DNA of 64,000 nucleotides, taken from contig JAFLEI010000005.1 in the NCBI GenBank assembly GCA_017301975.1, forward strand, positions 159,872-223,871, written 5' to 3'. The notes below the pieces were generated by a model. That model was not told where the DNA came from. It made no database searches and saw only the letters and a list, made by a program, of their open reading frames with translations. Made by a program: the position numbers and the translations under genes. This document shows, piece by piece, positions 62,354 through 64,000 of the stretch (position 1 is the stretch's first letter; each line of letters starts with the position of its first letter). This stretch comes from Verrucomicrobiota bacterium. GTDB lineage: Bacteria > Verrucomicrobiota > Verrucomicrobiia > Verrucomicrobiales > Verrucomicrobiaceae.

Positions 62354-63862
62354 ATGAAAGCACTTGTCGCCCTCCTGCTCTGCACCTTCGCCTTTCACAT
62401 TGTCGCGGCGGAGGCAAAGCGCCCCAACATCCTCTTCATTTTCGCCGACGATCAATCGACGAAAACCGTCGGCTGCTATCCCGGCTCATGGCCCTGGGTG
62501 AAGACACCCAACATTGATGCGCTGGCAAAGAACGGCGTGCGTTTTCACGCCTCCTATCTCGGCTCCTGGTGCATGCCCTCACGTGCCACCATGCTCACCG
62601 GCCGCTACCCACACGGTATCGAGTCCATGTCCATGGCCGGCAAATATCCCGGCAGCACCTACGATCCCGCTCAGTGCCCCTTCATTCCCGCAGAGATGCG
62701 CAAACAAGGCTACCACACCGCGCAGATCGGCAAGTGGCACACCGGCACCGATACCGGCTGGGGCCGTGATTGGGATCATCAGATCGTCTGGAACCGCCCC
62801 CTCCATCCTGAAAACGCCGGTGCTTACTACGAAACGCAGATCATGAGCGTCGATGGCAAGGAGCAGACCATCGAAGGTTACCCCGCCGACAACTACACGC
62901 AGTGGTCCCTCGATTACATCCGCGGCAAAAATCGCGATGCCGCAAAGCCCTGGTATCTCTGGGTATGTTACGGCAGCATCCACGGCCCCTCCACTCCCGC
63001 CAAACGCCACAAAGGAAGCTACAAAGACGCCGAGGTGCCGCTCCCCGCAGACATCTTCCCACCTCGCGCCGACAAGCCCGACTACCTCAATAAAATGCAG
63101 GCATGGGTAAAAGGCCCCGACGGCCACCCCATGGCCAAAAAAGGCGGCGAAGCCTTCGGCGAAAGCAAAAAAGGCAAACGCTTCGATGACTGGGTGCGCC
63201 AGGTCAATGAATGCGTCCCCGCCATCGATGAAGGCGTCGGCCAGCTCATCGCCGCGCTCAAAGAGTCCGGCCAGTATGAAAACACCCTCATCATCTACAC
63301 CGCTGATCAGGGCTTCTCCATGGGCGAGCACGGCTTCCGCACCAAGCTCGCCCCGTATGACGCAAACTACCGCTCGCCCCTCATCGTCAGCATGCCGTCT
63401 CGCTTCCCCACCGGCAAAGTCTGCGATGCCTCCGTCACCGCCCCCGATCTCGCCACCACCTTCCTCTCCATCACCGGCGTAAAAGTCCCCTGGCAGACCC
63501 ACGGCCACGATCTCACTCCCCTGCTCGAAAAACCCGAAACCGCATGGCCGCACGCCTGCTACTACGAGCACATGGGCAACGAATACGGCTCCAAAGTCAG
63601 CCAGACCATCCTCACCGGAGCCAAGCAGGACAATCACCAGGGCGTGCCCCTCTACAGCGCCGTCGTGCAGGACCAGTTCAAGCTCATCCATTACCTCGAC
63701 GGCATCTCCGGCGAAGAACTCTACGACCTCAAAAACGACCCCGAAGAACTGAAAAACCTCATCACCGACGCCACCCAAACCGAGCGCATCATCAAACTTC
63801 GCACCGCCATGAAAGCCGAGCTCAAACGCACCGAAGCCGGCTTCACCGACTTCGTCAAATAA
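62354..63862 (+). CDS. Secreted type I sulfatase (CMPSR active site)
   Basis: A 502-aa exported sulfatase. The signal ends near residue 20 (FHIVAAEA). It starts KRPNILFIFADDQSTKTVGCYPGSW; the active site is C73 in SWCMPSRATMLTGRYPHG, a canonical CxPxR to be converted to formylglycine. The family's second segment is IGKWHTGTDTGWGRDWDH, and the metal site is IIYTADQGFSMGEHGFRTKL. C-terminal EELYDLKNDPEELKNL is typical. It differs from the sulfatase at 55729 in active-site form and length. It is preceded by 59 bp after the ATPase gene, probably with its own promoter. Confidence 0.95.
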   Translation: MKALVALLLCTFAFHIVAAEAKRPNILFIFADDQSTKTVGCYPGSWPWVKTPNIDALAKNGVRFHASYLGSWCMPSRATMLTGRYPHGIESMSMAGKYPGSTYDPAQCPFIPAEMRKQGYHTAQIGKWHTGTDTGWGRDWDHQIVWNRPLHPENAGAYYETQIMSVDGKEQTIEGYPADNYTQWSLDYIRGKNRDAAKPWYLWVCYGSIHGPSTPAKRHKGSYKDAEVPLPADIFPPRADKPDYLNKMQAWVKGPDGHPMAKKGGEAFGESKKGKRFDDWVRQVNECVPAIDEGVGQLIAALKESGQYENTLIIYTADQGFSMGEHGFRTKLAPYDANYRSPLIVSMPSRFPTGKVCDASVTAPDLATTFLSITGVKVPWQTHGHDLTPLLEKPETAWPHACYYEHMGNEYGSKVSQTILTGAKQDNHQGVPLYSAVVQDQFKLIHYLDGISGEELYDLKNDPEELKNLITDATQTERIIKLRTAMKAELKRTEAGFTDFVK

Positions 63863-63880
63863 CCCTCTGGAAAGTAGATA

Positions 63881-63957
63881 CCATGTGGGCGGAGTCACCG
63901 AAGCGGATCGGTGATAAGAAGGAAGTGTTGAGCAACCTGAACACACCACCCACATGG
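63881..63957. repeat. Nested inverted repeats at the right edge
   Basis: An outer pair, CCATGTGGGCGG (63881-63892) and CCACCCACATGG (63946-63957), matches at 11 of 12 positions. It encloses a perfect 7-bp hairpin TCACCGA/TCGGTGA (63895-63914, 6-nt loop). The right arm contains the ATG of the next gene. It may be an mRNA leader structure or the end of a mobile element. Confidence 0.6.
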
Positions 63958-64000
63958 CCAAGCAAACTACCCAAAGCCCCAAAACAAACAAGAGCAGCAA
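63954..64000 (+). CDS. Truncated gene start of unknown product
   Basis: An ATG at 63954 opens a frame (MAKQTTQSPKTNKSS) to the window end with no stop. The 15 visible residues are polar and basic. The ATG lies inside an inverted repeat arm. The family cannot be told; a transposase is one possibility given the flanking repeats. Confidence 0.4.
   Translation, partial: MAKQTTQSPKTNKSS

Noticed and set aside
1..64000. tRNA, rRNA or riboswitch genes
   Set aside because: No cloverleaf, rRNA core or recognisable aptamer was seen in the gaps; the gaps are mostly under 200 bp.

Overview
The window is a dense, GC-rich stretch of chromosome. Its gene content points to the Planctomycetota–Verrucomicrobiota group, most likely a Verrucomicrobiaceae/Prosthecobacter-like bacterium. 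The signs are three DUF1501 proteins with Tat-type signals, a DUF1549/DUF1553 protein, planctomycete-type cytochrome and PVC-type heme proteins, DUF1080 domains, FGE-type sulfatases, and a giant autotransporter-repeat protein ending in PEP-CTERM. Assignment to that phylum is established family knowledge; the genus is inference. I saw no tRNA, rRNA, CRISPR array, complete insertion sequence or prophage.

Layout. 1-3.85 kb: a truncated pyruvyl-transferase-like gene, a secreted phosphoesterase, a DUF1080 protein and OsmC, closed by a clear terminator. 3.85-9.5 kb: a divergent stress/detoxification locus. HxlR regulator, ECF sigma factor and DUF1398 genes run leftward; DinB-like, MATE, DUF5069 and MATE genes run rightward. 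A palindrome sits between the two units. 9.65-22.2 kb: the 2,229-aa PEP-CTERM repeat protein, a GH-A-type glycosidase, an L-fucose-isomerase-like enzyme and a secreted FG-GAP protein. 22.3-28.4 kb: a TauE/SafE permease, a small lipoprotein, a Gfo/Idh/MocA oxidoreductase, a frameshifted remnant, and mfd. 28.4-32.4 kb: a leftward unit of kelch protein, ketoreductase, acyl carrier protein, flippase-like membrane protein and patatin. 32.4-44.8 kb: the DUF1501/DUF1549/cytochrome-WD40 set typical of this phylum. 45-57 kb: a run of secreted hydrolases (SGNH, sialidase-like, polysaccharide deacetylase, esterase, ceramidase-like, sulfatase) with a 1,384-aa PVC heme fusion. 57-62.3 kb: an M14 peptidase, a lipoprotein lipase-like hydrolase, and a pair of unrecognised genes (winged-helix-like protein plus P-loop ATPase with a proline-rich repetitive tail). 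62.3-64 kb: a second sulfatase, then nested inverted repeats leading into a truncated gene.

Taken together, most genes are exported and point to use of complex, possibly sulfated, fucosylated or sialylated glycans and lipids (inference). The best candidates for undescribed biology are the winged-helix/ATPase pair at 58.9-62.3 kb and the ACP/ketoreductase/flippase/patatin unit at 28.4-31.3 kb. Start sites were often moved downstream of the longest open frame to the codon that begins a signal peptide or overlaps the previous stop.
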